A stretch of 64,000 nt of DNA from a virus, in the IMG/VR virus record IMGVR_UViG_3300025732_000002, positions 1 through 64,000 of that record; one strand, written 5' to 3'. The position numbers and the translations under genes are program-made. Below, in pieces: positions 1 through 6,900 of the stretch (the stretch's first letter is position 1; each line of letters opens with the position of its first letter). Below the pieces are notes generated by a model. That model was not told the DNA's origin, made no database searches, and saw only the letters and a program-made list of their open reading frames with translations.

Positions 1-72
1 CCGGTGCATCAAACTGACCCGGCAGACGACGTACCGATTGATGCGCTGATCTTGTACGTAAGGACAATTGAA
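1..72. other. Window edge, upstream end of a structural gene
   Basis: No complete gene fits here. One frame is open from base 1 into the next gene, but the ATG at 73 with AAGGAC about 8 bases upstream looks like the real start, so the preceding gene must end in or before this stretch. The other two + frames stop at about 13-18 and 47-49. The upstream gene cannot be named. Confidence 0.4.
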
Positions 73-528
73 ATGGCTCTCTCTACCACCCAAAGCATTT
101 GGCGTTCGGGCGGCGGCGATCAGACTCGCACCGCTTACTGTGGTTCCGGCGTTATGGCCGCTCAGTTCTACATTGCTAACGCTGCCGCAGCTACTCCCAC
201 CAACGTTGCCGTATCTTCCGCAGCTGGCGCTCCTGCGCTGATTCTCCCCGCTGGCGCGGTGGTTCTCTCTGTTGCCATCAATGACGCAGGCGCTGGTTCT
301 GTCGATCTGGGCACGCGTGGTTACACCAGCGGTACTGTGACTGGTGCAGCTATTGCAAACAACCTGTCGGTTGCTGCAACTGGTGTTGTTACCGCCGGCC
401 TGACGCTTGCCGCCACGTCTGAAATGGCTTACGTCACCGTGACGATTGACACCTCTGGCGCTGGCACTGTTGGCGGCTACATCACGTACTTCGTTGCAGA
501 TCCTCTGGTCGGCCAGCAGAACGTCTAA
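73..528 (+). CDS. Putative small virion protein, Ala/Thr/Gly rich (151 aa)
   Basis: The ATG at 73 is chosen over a GTG at 4 because it follows an AAGGAC ribosome site. The product is rich in Ala, Thr, Gly and Val and has the alternating hydrophobic pattern of a beta-sandwich, with no signal peptide or membrane segment. It is followed 13 bases later by another small beta-rich protein. Position downstream of the capsid region suggests a head decoration or neck protein. That is inference; I do not recognise the family. Confidence 0.7.
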   Translation: MALSTTQSIWRSGGGDQTRTAYCGSGVMAAQFYIANAAAATPTNVAVSSAAGAPALILPAGAVVLSVAINDAGAGSVDLGTRGYTSGTVTGAAIANNLSVAATGVVTAGLTLAATSEMAYVTVTIDTSGAGTVGGYITYFVADPLVGQQNV

Positions 529-541
529 TTAGGAGCCAATC

Positions 542-817
542 ATGGCAATCCAATTTGACGTAAAGAGCACGCCAATCTCCGTTAGCGGTGATGTCTATGC
601 TGGCCCTACTCGATTGAAGGGGATCACGATCTCCTTTGCGTCGGGGGGCACCGTCGCTATCAAAGATGGTGGTTCTGGTGGAACCACTGTTTGGTCTTTC
701 ACTGCCCCCGCAGTTGCCGGGGTGTTGAATGTGCCATTCCCAGGTGACGGCATTAGGTGCAATACATCCATGTACTGCGCTGTGTCTAACGCTACTGCAG
801 CGGTTGTGTATGGCTAA
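542..817 (+). CDS. Small beta-rich structural protein (91 aa)
   Basis: A well-placed AGGAG precedes the start. The protein is short, neutral and rich in Gly, Ser, Thr and Val, with a C-terminal half that looks like a small beta-barrel. Its stop overlaps the start of the next gene by 8 bases, so the two are probably translationally coupled. Function is unknown; a virion role is inferred from neighbours. Confidence 0.65.
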   Translation: MAIQFDVKSTPISVSGDVYAGPTRLKGITISFASGGTVAIKDGGSGGTTVWSFTAPAVAGVLNVPFPGDGIRCNTSMYCAVSNATAAVVYG

Positions 818-1055
818 GTCGCCCGCATGGCAACGCAAGGAAGGCAAGAACCCCAAAGGCGGCTTGAACGCCAAGGGGCGAGCCTCTGCCAAAAAGCAGG
901 GGATGAACCTCAAGCCTCCGCAGCCAGAGGGCGGCAAACGCCGAGACTCTTTTTGCGCCCGTATGGAGGGCATGAAGAAGAAGCTCACGAGCGCCAAGAC
1001 TGCCAAAGACCCGAACAGTCGTATCAATAAATCTTTGCGAGCATGGAATTGCTAA
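810..1055 (+). CDS. Basic SPAWQRKEGKNPKGG-type phage protein (81 aa)
   Basis: Start at 810 overlaps the preceding stop. The protein is very basic, with the order SPAWQRKEGKNPKGGLNAKG, then SFCARMEGMKKKL, then DPNSRINKSLRAWNC. From memory this arrangement is a short family (DUF6321-like) common in aquatic phages and some giant viruses, with no assigned function. Two conserved Cys residues are present. A nucleic-acid-binding or packaged-protein role would fit the charge but is inference. Confidence 0.75.
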   Translation: MAKSPAWQRKEGKNPKGGLNAKGRASAKKQGMNLKPPQPEGGKRRDSFCARMEGMKKKLTSAKTAKDPNSRINKSLRAWNC

Positions 1056-1056
1056 C

Positions 1057-1305
1057 ATGGAGATGATGCTGTGGAACGTCTTGCTGACTACATTCATCGG
1101 GTTACTCAGTTGGAATCTGAGGGAAAAGTCAGCCGAGTTGCAACGAATCCAGATCCTGCTCAACAGGACCAGGGAGGAGATTGCGCGCGACAATGTGACA
1201 CAGGCGGAGATAGACAAGATAGTCGCCCATATCGACAGTCGGTTCGACAAGCTGAACGACAAGATTGACTTGTTTATTCGGGAGCAAAGAAGTGCCCTCA
1301 GTTAG
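1057..1305 (+). CDS. Small membrane-anchored coiled-coil protein (82 aa)
   Basis: Residues about 3-19 form a hydrophobic helix and the rest is a charged amphipathic helix with heptad-like Leu/Ile spacing, ending in a Lys/Arg-rich tail. The following gene begins inside its last codons. The topology suggests a membrane anchor with a coiled coil. It could be a tail or lysis accessory protein; the family is not recognised. Confidence 0.6.
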   Translation: MEMMLWNVLLTTFIGLLSWNLREKSAELQRIQILLNRTREEIARDNVTQAEIDKIVAHIDSRFDKLNDKIDLFIREQRSALS

Positions 1306-1741
1306 CCGTAAGCAGCACAACTTCATGGAGGCCGTGGCGCATAGCCCGGCTTTTGCGAAGAAGGTCGGGGTTCCTCAATCTGTTGGCAAAGAGTTTTCTG
1401 AAGCTGACAAAGGTAAAAAGTTTCGTTCCGGCGGCAACGCTGGTATCAATCTGCCGAAGACTCACCATGGGAAATCGGCTCTTTTCTCAAAAGGTGGTGA
1501 TATGAAAGAATCTAAGGCAATGATGAAAAAAGAAGTTGGCTTTATGAAAGCCAAGGGCGCTCCCAAGTCTATGGTCAAGCACGAGATGGCCGAGATGAAG
1601 GGCATGAAAAAGGGTGGCTCTGTTAAGCCTTCTGCCATGGGCAAGGTCAAGACTGCAGCCCCCAGCCGCGACGGCGTTGCCATCAAGGGCAAGACCAAGG
1701 GCACGATGATCAAGATGTCCAAGGGCGGCAAAGCCTGCTAA
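1292..1741 (+). CDS. Lysine/glycine-rich virion-region protein (149 aa)
   Basis: A GTG start at 1292 is preceded by GGAG. The N terminus carries the pattern PSVSRKQHNFMEAVAHSPAF followed by a KKVGVPQSVGKEF segment, which recurs in aquatic phage proteins of unknown function. The rest is a lysine-rich low-complexity tail with GMKKGGS and a C-terminal RDGVAIKGKTKGT motif. The same two motifs reappear in the genes at 1757 and 2615. Confidence 0.7.
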   Translation: MPSVSRKQHNFMEAVAHSPAFAKKVGVPQSVGKEFSEADKGKKFRSGGNAGINLPKTHHGKSALFSKGGDMKESKAMMKKEVGFMKAKGAPKSMVKHEMAEMKGMKKGGSVKPSAMGKVKTAAPSRDGVAIKGKTKGTMIKMSKGGKAC

Positions 1742-1756
1742 TTCAAGGAGGCCATC

Positions 1757-2104
1757 ATGGCTGAAGGAAACATGGTTCCAGACAGGGCTCTTGGGGGAGG
1801 CATCCCGTCCCTTCCCGCCCGGGCTAAAAGATCTGCTGGCGCAGGTCGTGGCTTTGTAAATCCCCAACGCACGGATCAGTCTGATGAGGACTACGTTACG
1901 CCCAAGCAGCGTTACGACATGGAGCGTGACATCATGGATGCTCGAGAAGCTGCTGCTGCCGAGAAGGCGTACAACAAAGCTACCGGCATGAAAAAGGGTG
2001 GCTCTGTTTCTTCTGCTTCTAAGCGCGCTGACGGTATTGCCATAAAGGGCAAAACCCGTGGCACGATCATCGCCATGTGCGGTGGTGGGATGTACAAGAA
2101 ATGA
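1757..2104 (+). CDS. Basic protein with GMKKGGS and DGIAIKGKTRGT motifs (115 aa)
   Basis: Good AAGGAG before the ATG. Residues 1-35 are Gly/Ala/Arg rich, 40-75 form a charged helix, and the tail holds GMKKGGSV and KRADGIAIKGKTRGT, the same module as in the preceding gene. It overlaps the next gene by the four bases ATGA. The repeated tail suggests a shared binding partner or a shared targeting signal; function unknown. Confidence 0.7.
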   Translation: MAEGNMVPDRALGGGIPSLPARAKRSAGAGRGFVNPQRTDQSDEDYVTPKQRYDMERDIMDAREAAAAEKAYNKATGMKKGGSVSSASKRADGIAIKGKTRGTIIAMCGGGMYKK

Positions 2105-2385
2105 TGGCCAGTCGCGGCATGGGCGCCATAATGCCCAGCAAGATGCCCAGCGGTAAGCGCAAGGCTCGCCGCGACGACACGGATTTTACCCAGTACGCCG
2201 AGGGCGGAAAGGTAAAGTCAAAGGTTAATGAGGCCGGCAACTACACCAAGCCTGGTATGCGCAAGTCGCTGTTTGAGTCCATCAAGTCTCGAGCTGTGCA
2301 GGGTACTGGTGCTGGTCAGTGGTCGGCGCGCAAAGCGCAGTTGTTGGCAAAGCAGTACAAGGCAAAAGGCGGGGGCTACAAGTGA
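2101..2385 (+). CDS. Basic protein with AGNYTKP/QWSARKAQ motifs (94 aa)
   Basis: The start overlaps the previous stop (ATGA). The C-terminal 60 residues run KVNEAGNYTKPGMRKSLF, then GAGQWSARKAQLLAKQYK, then a GGGY ending. This is a recognisable short domain in many aquatic phage and algal-virus proteins of unknown function. It is strongly basic and predicted helical, so DNA contact inside the head is possible but unproven. Confidence 0.75.
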   Translation: MMASRGMGAIMPSKMPSGKRKARRDDTDFTQYAEGGKVKSKVNEAGNYTKPGMRKSLFESIKSRAVQGTGAGQWSARKAQLLAKQYKAKGGGYK

Positions 2386-2615
2386 AAAGTCCGCAGCAGT
2401 CGCTCAAAGACTGGGGAGCCCAGAAATGGCGCACCAAGTCTGGAAAGCCGTCGTCAAAGACGGGTGAGCGATACTTGCCAGAGGCGGCTATCAAGTCCTT
2501 GACCTCTGCAGAGTATGCTGCCACAACCCGTGCAAAGCGGGCCGGCAAAAAAGCAGGCAAGCAGTTTGTGGCTCAACCCAAAGGTATTGCTCAGAAGACC
2601 GCGAGGTACAGATAA
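2382..2615 (+). CDS. Basic protein with KDWGAQKWRTKSGKPS motif (77 aa)
   Basis: GTG start overlapping the previous stop as GTGA. The sequence SLKDWGAQKWRTKSGKPS, GERYLPEAAIKSL and EYAATTRAKRAGKKAGKQF defines a small, highly basic family that occurs in aquatic phages and large algal viruses, probably the DUF5872 type (from memory). It is encoded directly after its usual companion. The role is unknown. Confidence 0.75.
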   Translation: MKSPQQSLKDWGAQKWRTKSGKPSSKTGERYLPEAAIKSLTSAEYAATTRAKRAGKKAGKQFVAQPKGIAQKTARYR

Positions 2616-2929
2616 TGGGCGTTTTTAATGATCTTGCAAATACCGCCAACGCTGCCGTAAACACGGTAGGCAACATCATTCAGGATCCTGGCGCGGCCAT
2701 CAACACGGCAGGAAATGCGCTGGGTAATGCGTTGAATGATCCAGACGGAACTCTCAAAGGGGTTGCGCGTTACATTGGTGATAACCCTGAGAGAGCGGCT
2801 ATGACGGCGGCCATGATGATGATGAAAAAAGGCGGCAAGGTACGCTCTTCAAAGCCCAAGCAGTCTTCTGCATCCAAGCGTGGCGATGGCATTGCGCAGC
2901 GAGGCAAGACTCGCGGAAAGATGGTCTAA
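2615..2929 (+). CDS. Putative membrane-associated basic protein (104 aa)
   Basis: Start overlaps the preceding TAA (TAATG). The N-terminal 60 residues are Asn/Ala/Gly rich with imperfect repeats of the type NTAGNA and NTVGNI. A run of Met and Lys leads to KKGGKV and the tail KRGDGIAQRGKTRG, the third copy of the module also found at 1292 and 1757. It is immediately followed, with no gap, by the connector gene. Confidence 0.65.
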   Translation: MGVFNDLANTANAAVNTVGNIIQDPGAAINTAGNALGNALNDPDGTLKGVARYIGDNPERAAMTAAMMMMKKGGKVRSSKPKQSSASKRGDGIAQRGKTRGKMV

Positions 2930-3853
2930 ATGGCAACCACCTCCGGTTTATCCGCATTTAACCTTGACCTCAACGAACTGATTGAGGATGCATTTGAGCG
3001 CTGCGGCTCAGAGATGCGTACGGGCTACAACTTCCGTACAGCTCGCCGCTCGCTGAACATGCTCACGATTGAGTGGGCAAACCGGGGTATTAACCTGTGG
3101 ACCATCGAGCAGCAGCAGATTGTCCTCAATACCAATCAGTACCAATACCTGATCCCGAACGACACAATCGACGTTCTGGACATGGTGACCCGTATTAACA
3201 ACGGCACCTCCGGCCAGTCAGACGTGACCATTTCGCGCATATCTGAGCCCACATGGACGGCCATCCCCAACAAGTACGCCCAAGGCCGCCCGGTCCAGGC
3301 TTGGATTAACCGCCAGACGGGGCAAGTAAACGCCACGTCGGCCACCTTGAACGGCAATATCCAAGCGGCTGATACCACGATCACGGTCAATAACGCATCA
3401 GCTTTGACTACGTCCGGGTTCATCAATATCGACAACGAGACGATTGCCTACCAAAACATTGTGGGCAACCAGCTGCAGAACTGTTTCCGCGGGCAGAACG
3501 GCACAACCGCCGCTTCTCACTCAAACAACGCCGCAATTAAGGCTAACAACCTGTCGTCGATCAACGTCTATCCGGCCCCGTCCGCCCCTGGCGACCAGTA
3601 CACGCTGGTCTACTACCGGATGCGCCGTATGCAGGACGCTGGCAGTGGCGTAAACGTGCAGGACATCCCGTTCCGTCTAATCCCCTGTATGGTGGCCGGC
3701 TTGGCTTTTTACCTGTCCCAGAAGCTGCCGGAAGCGTTGCCACGGATGCCGATGCTCAAGCAGGAATATGAGGAGCAGTGGATGCTCGCCTCGACCGAGG
3801 ACCGCGACAAGGCGCCGGACCGTTACGTGCCGAGGAACATGTTCTATGCCTAA
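2930..3853 (+). CDS. Head-tail connector/adaptor-like virion protein (307 aa)
   Basis: The N terminus (LNELIEDAFERCGSEMRTGY, then RTARRSLNMLTIEWANRGIN) and the C terminus (IPFRLIPCMVAGLAFYLSQK, EEQWMLASTEDRDKAP) match a protein family found behind the capsid genes of many podovirus-like environmental phages, usually taken as a connector or tail-tube adaptor. Residues about 125-205 form an inserted beta domain with INIDNETIAYQNI and FRGQNGTTAASH, a small module seen in several phage structural proteins. The inserted domain is absent from shorter relatives as I remember them. Confidence 0.75.
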   Translation: MATTSGLSAFNLDLNELIEDAFERCGSEMRTGYNFRTARRSLNMLTIEWANRGINLWTIEQQQIVLNTNQYQYLIPNDTIDVLDMVTRINNGTSGQSDVTISRISEPTWTAIPNKYAQGRPVQAWINRQTGQVNATSATLNGNIQAADTTITVNNASALTTSGFINIDNETIAYQNIVGNQLQNCFRGQNGTTAASHSNNAAIKANNLSSINVYPAPSAPGDQYTLVYYRMRRMQDAGSGVNVQDIPFRLIPCMVAGLAFYLSQKLPEALPRMPMLKQEYEEQWMLASTEDRDKAPDRYVPRNMFYA

Positions 3854-4274
3854 TCGGTTTGCGTCAGCCAAATACGCAATTGCAGAGTGTGACCGCTGTG
3901 CCCAGCGGTACATGCTGAAAGAGCTGCGTAAGCTGACAATCAAGACCCGCCAGGTCAGTATCAAGGTTTGCCCGGAGTGCTGGGAAGAAGACCAGCCGCA
4001 GCTGCAGATTGGTATGTACCCGGTCAATGACCCGCAGGCTGTGCGGGAGCCGCGCCCGGATTTGAGCTATTACCTGTCCGGTTCTAGCGGTTTGCAGACC
4101 AATGACACTGGCGGAACGGGCACCGACGGGTTTGGTACGCCGGAGGCCGGCAGCCGGATCATCCAATGGGGTTGGAATCCGGTGGGTGGCTCGAGGGCAA
4201 ATGATGATGGATTAACCCCCAATTATTTGGCATTGACCATACAATTGGGTACAGTAACGGTAGCAACGACGTAA
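3846..4274 (+). CDS. Zinc-ribbon virion-region protein (142 aa)
   Basis: Start at 3846 overlaps the connector gene by 8 bases. Two CxxC pairs (CDRC near residue 15 and CPEC near residue 42) separated by a basic helix make a zinc-ribbon. The C-terminal 60 residues are Gly/Thr rich and probably disordered. Zinc-ribbon proteins next to connector genes are common in environmental podoviruses, but the exact job is not known to me. Confidence 0.7.
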   Translation: MPNRFASAKYAIAECDRCAQRYMLKELRKLTIKTRQVSIKVCPECWEEDQPQLQIGMYPVNDPQAVREPRPDLSYYLSGSSGLQTNDTGGTGTDGFGTPEAGSRIIQWGWNPVGGSRANDDGLTPNYLALTIQLGTVTVATT

Positions 4275-4284
4275 GGAGTCGGAC

Positions 4285-4455
4285 ATGGACAAAAAAGAGG
4301 TCAAGGCAATTGCCGACAAAGAGGTAAAAGCCCATGAAAAACGCATGCACGCCAAGGGCATGAAAAAGGGCGGCGTTACTTCCATGGACATGAAAAAATA
4401 TGGTCGCAACATGGCTCGTGCCATGAACCAGCGCGGCTCTTCCCGCGGAGGTTGA
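4285..4455 (+). CDS. Small lysine/methionine-rich protein (56 aa)
   Basis: AAGGAG lies 8 bases before the ATG. The peptide is 56 residues, very basic, largely helical, with GMKKGGV in the middle, the same short motif used by the neighbouring small proteins. It ends one base before the next gene. Function unknown. Confidence 0.65.
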   Translation: MDKKEVKAIADKEVKAHEKRMHAKGMKKGGVTSMDMKKYGRNMARAMNQRGSSRGG

Positions 4456-4456
4456 T

Positions 4457-4789
4457 ATGGCCAAGAATGATTTTGCACCGGTGATGAAGGCCGAGAAGTA
4501 TCCTTTGGGTCACGCCAAGGAGAACAAGGACGCCAGCGCGTACACCGGCTTTAAGTATCCTCCTGGTGGTGGCAACGACATTGGCGTGTACAAGCAGCCG
4601 ATGGAGAACATGCACAAGGCAGCGCCTGACGTTGTGTCCAAGCGCGGCAACGGCGTCAACGAGAACAACATGTCTGTTGGCGGCGTGAGCAAAGGCAACT
4701 ACGGTGCTGATAACAAGCATGGCGAGAAAACCATGCGTGGTTACGGCGCGGCCACCAAAGGCATTAAGACTCGCGGTCCGATGGCTTGA
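4457..4789 (+). CDS. Gly/Lys-rich small virion-region protein (110 aa)
   Basis: The GGAGG upstream of 4457 supports the start. The protein is hydrophilic, rich in Gly, Asn and Lys, without predicted membrane segments, and carries SKRGNGVNENN and a C-terminal GIKTRGPMA that echo the KRxDGIAxKGKTRG module of earlier genes. Probably mostly disordered. Function unknown. Confidence 0.6.
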   Translation: MAKNDFAPVMKAEKYPLGHAKENKDASAYTGFKYPPGGGNDIGVYKQPMENMHKAAPDVVSKRGNGVNENNMSVGGVSKGNYGADNKHGEKTMRGYGAATKGIKTRGPMA

Positions 4790-4790
4790 C

Positions 4791-5768
4791 ATGAACTACA
4801 GCGAACTCGTTTCTGCTATTCAGGCGTATACGGAAAACGCGTTTCCCGATACGTATCTGTCCAATGGGACGGTGATTGGGCCCAATGCTCAGATCAACCG
4901 TTTCATTGAGCAGGCCGAGCAGCGCATCTACAACACAGTTCAGTTTCCGTCTCTGCGCAAAAACATGACCGGTCACTTGACTGCGTCAAATCCTTACTTG
5001 TCTGCGCCCGACGATTATCTTTCCACGTACTCACTGGCCGTCATTGTTAACGGCGAGTACAAGTACCTTCTCAACAAAGACGTTAACTTCATTCGACAGT
5101 CTTATCCAAATCCGAGCTTGGATGTTGGAGCACCTGAGTACTATGCGTTATTTGGCCCCACTGTATCTGGTAGCACTATTACTAACGAGCTGTCCTTTAT
5201 TGTTGGACCAACGCCTGATCAAAACTACGACGTTGAGCTGCACTTCTACTACTACCCCCAATCTATTGTGCAGTCCTCTATTAACGCGCTAGGCGTTATT
5301 GTTGGCGGATCTGGTTACACGAATGGTAAGTACTACGGCGTGCCGCTCACGGGCGGTACTGGCCAAGGCGCGGTGGCAGACATTGTTGTCACGGGCGGTG
5401 CAGTGGATGAGATCTTCATCAAGAACGCCGGATGCTTGTATACGGTTGCTGACAATCTTTCCGCGGATGCAACGTACCTTGGCGGCACTGCAACGGTAGA
5501 TTTCTCTGTACCCATCACGCAGGTCAACAATGCTCAAGGCACGTCTTGGATTGGCGATAACTTTGACACCGTGCTGCTGTACGGCTGTCTGGTTGAGGCC
5601 TACACCTTTATGAAGGGTGAGGCGGACCTGATTGCTCTGTACGACGGCAAGTACAAGGAAGCCATGGCCATGGCCTCTCGTCTGGGTGACGGCCTCGAGC
5701 GCAGCGATGCTTACCGCAGTGGTCAGTATCGTCAGGCACCGTTGCCACAGAATAGCGGAGTCCGTTAA
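4791..5768 (+). CDS. Adaptor protein, SU10-adaptor-like, with inserted domain (325 aa)
   Basis: Start at 4791 directly follows the previous stop. The N-terminal region (IQAYTENAFPD, INRFIEQAEQRIYNTVQFP, YLSAPDDYL) and C-terminal region (FDTVLLYGCLVEAYTFMKGE) resemble the adaptor proteins that link portal and tail in short-tailed phages such as SU10. Between about residues 170 and 255 lies an insertion with GVIVGGSGYTNGKYY and LTGGTGQGAVADIVVTGG, a beta domain not needed by the core fold. It may decorate the neck. Confidence 0.7.
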   Translation: MNYSELVSAIQAYTENAFPDTYLSNGTVIGPNAQINRFIEQAEQRIYNTVQFPSLRKNMTGHLTASNPYLSAPDDYLSTYSLAVIVNGEYKYLLNKDVNFIRQSYPNPSLDVGAPEYYALFGPTVSGSTITNELSFIVGPTPDQNYDVELHFYYYPQSIVQSSINALGVIVGGSGYTNGKYYGVPLTGGTGQGAVADIVVTGGAVDEIFIKNAGCLYTVADNLSADATYLGGTATVDFSVPITQVNNAQGTSWIGDNFDTVLLYGCLVEAYTFMKGEADLIALYDGKYKEAMAMASRLGDGLERSDAYRSGQYRQAPLPQNSGVR

Positions 5769-6202
5769 TGGCTTTTACTGGCAACTACGTCTGCAACGTG
5801 TTTAAGACTGGCGTGCTGGATGGCACGTACGACTTTGGTTCTGACACGTTCAAGATTGCCTTGTATACCAATGCAGCAACGTTAAACGCAGACACGACTG
5901 CTTATACGACTGATGGTGAAGCTTCTGGTGGAAACTATGTTGCCGGCGGTGCTACGCTGGTAGTTAACCAAGTGCCTACGGTTGGCGCGCAGAATGGCCC
6001 CAATGCAGTGGCCTACATTTCATTTGCAAATGCAACGTGGACTGGATCAATCACCGCCAGAGGCGCTTTGATCTACAAGTCTGGTGGTGGAAATCCTGCT
6101 GTTTGTGTGCTGGATTTTGGGTCCACAAAAACGTCTAACAGTTCTTTTGTTGTTGAATTTCCCGCGCCTACTAACACGTCGGCAATCATTCGCTTGGTCT
6201 AA
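5768..6202 (+). CDS. Beta-rich virion protein, paralogue of the gene at 6420 (144 aa)
   Basis: The ATG at 5768 overlaps the adaptor stop (TAATG). It shares with the 6420 product the order xxFKTxxL, TYDFG/THNFG, ALYTNAATL/ALYLTSATL, TTAYTTxGExSG and a C-terminal TxTSAIIRLV/TNTTALIRLA. The pair looks like a tandem duplication. Length, composition and position suggest a fibre-attachment or head/neck decoration protein. Confidence 0.7.
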   Translation: MAFTGNYVCNVFKTGVLDGTYDFGSDTFKIALYTNAATLNADTTAYTTDGEASGGNYVAGGATLVVNQVPTVGAQNGPNAVAYISFANATWTGSITARGALIYKSGGGNPAVCVLDFGSTKTSNSSFVVEFPAPTNTSAIIRLV

Positions 6203-6212
6203 AGGAGAAGAC

Positions 6213-6407
6213 ATGGCACTGGTACAAACCACCAAAGGTTACATGGACGAGAACCTGCTTGAAAAGCGTGAGGGTTCCGTCGATAATGAGAACGAGTTCA
6301 CACGCTGGATTGAGTTCTGGCTGGACGGCGAGTTGGTGCACCGCTCGGTGCATGTGGAATTGAAGAAAAACGTGCTGGCCGACGGAATGGCCGCAATGCT
6401 CGGTTGA
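6213..6407 (+). CDS. Small acidic conserved phage protein (64 aa)
   Basis: AAGGAG precedes the ATG. The product is acidic with a compact pattern (KGYMDENLLEKREGSVDN, then TRWIEFWLDGELVHRSVHV) that suggests a small alpha/beta fold. It sits between two paralogous beta-rich genes, so it may serve as their assembly partner. The name is unknown to me. Confidence 0.65.
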   Translation: MALVQTTKGYMDENLLEKREGSVDNENEFTRWIEFWLDGELVHRSVHVELKKNVLADGMAAMLG

Positions 6408-6419
6408 AAGGACTGAAAA

Positions 6420-6875
6420 ATGGCAAATACCCAGGCAATGTGCACTTCGTTCAAGACGGAGCTGCTAACAGCAACGCACAACTTTGGCACCGCTCCCACC
6501 CGTGGATCCGGTACGGCTGACACCTTTTACGGTGCTCTGTACCTGACTTCTGCCACTTTGGGCGCAGGCACCACGGCTTACACCACCTCTGGTGAAGTGT
6601 CCGGTCCCGGCTACTCTGCCGGTGGTATTGCGGTCACCAACGCTACGCCCCCGACCTCTTCGGGCACCACCGCTTACTGGACCCCGTCCGCAAGCCTGGT
6701 GTACACCGGCGTTACCTTGACCACGGCTTTTGACACTGTTCTGATCTATAACCAGACCCAGAGCAACAAGGCTGTTTCGGTTCACACCTTCGGTTCGCAA
6801 ACGATTACGGCTGGCACCTTCACCTTGACGATGCCTGCCAACACGAATACGACCGCGCTTATCCGTCTGGCGTAA
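6420..6875 (+). CDS. Beta-rich virion protein, paralogue of the gene at 5768 (151 aa)
   Basis: The start is supported by GAAAGG about 8 bases upstream. It is Thr/Ala/Gly rich and aligns along its length with the 5768 product, ending in the same NTxALIRLx. Position before the long repeat adhesin suggests a structural role at the tail or fibre base. Function is inferred only. Confidence 0.7.
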   Translation: MANTQAMCTSFKTELLTATHNFGTAPTRGSGTADTFYGALYLTSATLGAGTTAYTTSGEVSGPGYSAGGIAVTNATPPTSSGTTAYWTPSASLVYTGVTLTTAFDTVLIYNQTQSNKAVSVHTFGSQTITAGTFTLTMPANTNTTALIRLA

Positions 6876-6900
6876 GCCGTCCCCGGTTTAGGGGAGGGCC

